DNA of 64,000 bases from positions 930,001-994,000 of the forward strand of contig CAXXLB010000009.1 in NCBI GenBank assembly GCA_963664675.2, read 5' to 3'. Source of the DNA: JASGMR01 sp963664675. Its GTDB lineage: Bacteria; Thermotogota; Thermotogae; Petrotogales; Kosmotogaceae. A model generated the notes under the pieces. It was given only the letters and a program-made list of their open reading frames with translations, did not search any database and was not told the DNA's origin. The number at the start of each line of letters is the position of its first letter. Within the stretch, counting starts at the first letter, position 1. Below, in pieces: positions 63,880-64,000 of the stretch. Made by a program: the position numbers and the translations under genes.

Positions 63880-64000
63880 TCACTTCTTCAATAAATTCGG
63901 CTTTATCATTTACAACTTTTATCTTCAACGTTCTATTGGAAAAATTAATCTGAATAATATCGTCATCTTTTATCTCCGCACCGGGTTTGGTTTTATTTCC
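63872..64000 (-). CDS. C-terminal end of an S4-domain RNA-binding protein (runs off the window)
   Basis: The last 42 codons, GNKTKPGAEIKDDDIIQINFSNRTLKIKV and a short tail, match the end of an S4 domain (VNGxxxKPSxxVKxGDxIEI) of the Hsp15/RqcP type. Such proteins bind the stalled large ribosomal subunit. The gene converges with birA, and its stop lies within birA's 3' end. Confidence 0.75.
   Translation of the reverse strand, partial: GNKTKPGAEIKDDDIIQINFSNRTLKIKVVNDKAEFIEEVIK

Noticed and set aside
1..64000. CRISPR arrays, insertion sequences, prophage
   Set aside because: No spaced repeats, transposase or phage genes were found; repeats seen are regulatory or internal to genes.

Overview
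The window is strongly A+T-rich and reads as chromosome of a low-GC member of the Thermotogota, most likely a Petrotogales-type anaerobe. The best lineage markers are an SLH-domain protein with a long coiled coil and a C-terminal membrane anchor (Omp-alpha type) followed by a beta-barrel protein (Omp-beta type), the pair that builds the 'toga' outer envelope, plus a flavodiiron protein as expected of an oxygen-sensitive organism. No phage, insertion sequence, CRISPR array or rRNA was seen. Species-level assignment is not possible from the sequence alone.

Layout. 1-8.1 kb (mostly minus): start of a membrane protein leaving the window, then one operon read leftwards from 8.07 kb: response regulator, histidine kinase, two TolC-like proteins, membrane-fusion protein, ABC ATPase and MacB-type permease. 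8.3-15.5 kb: a secreted alpha/beta-hydrolase-like protein lacking two catalytic residues, a TrmA/RlmD-type rRNA methyltransferase, a DUF2207 membrane protein, flavodiiron protein, a small helical protein, a secreted beta-helix protein and the relic of a glycerophosphodiesterase gene. 15.5-20.4 kb: small membrane protein, toga pair, tyrS and secG. 20.5-31.4 kb: TPR protein, aminotransferase, DUF368 transporter, tRNA-Arg, ruvX, recJ, rsuA-type pseudouridine synthase and an EF-G-like GTPase. 31.4-47.3 kb: a long minus-strand block of housekeeping genes (NAGPA-type glycosidase, pyrimidine-nucleoside phosphorylase, PhoR/PhoB-like pair, radical SAM protein, ftsH, tilS, tRNA-Thr, rny, recX, recA, thpR, pgsA, rimO, DUF4416). 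47.7-57.7 kb: pfkB, upp, glyA, pulA, mtnA, mrp and an OsmC protein; rplT, rpmI and infC with an attenuator-like leader; tRNA-Lys and comM. 58-61.8 kb: two type IV pilin-like genes flanking a Wzy_C/O-antigen-ligase-type gene, a likely pilin O-glycosylation cassette. 61.9-64 kb: MFS transporter with an operator-like palindrome, a biotin ligase, and the end of an S4-domain gene.

Most notable. (1) Fifteen single-base expansions, all explicable as +1 in homopolymer runs, break pfkB (2), glyA (4), pulA (1) and the pilin-cassette ligase (up to 8), while the rest of the window is intact; removing them restores full-length proteins and lengths divisible by three. Sequence error in two low-quality patches is the simplest reading, but decay or slippage-rescued genes must be excluded. 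(2) Two genes, infC and a PhoR-like kinase, have no ATG/GTG/TTG that fits and appear to start at ATC. (3) ruvX carries an unusual C-terminal extension and ends inside the tRNA-Arg gene. (4) The secreted hydrolase looks like a pseudoenzyme. (5) recJ has a long helicase-like C-terminal half. (6) The infC leader contains mutually exclusive terminator and antiterminator pairings.
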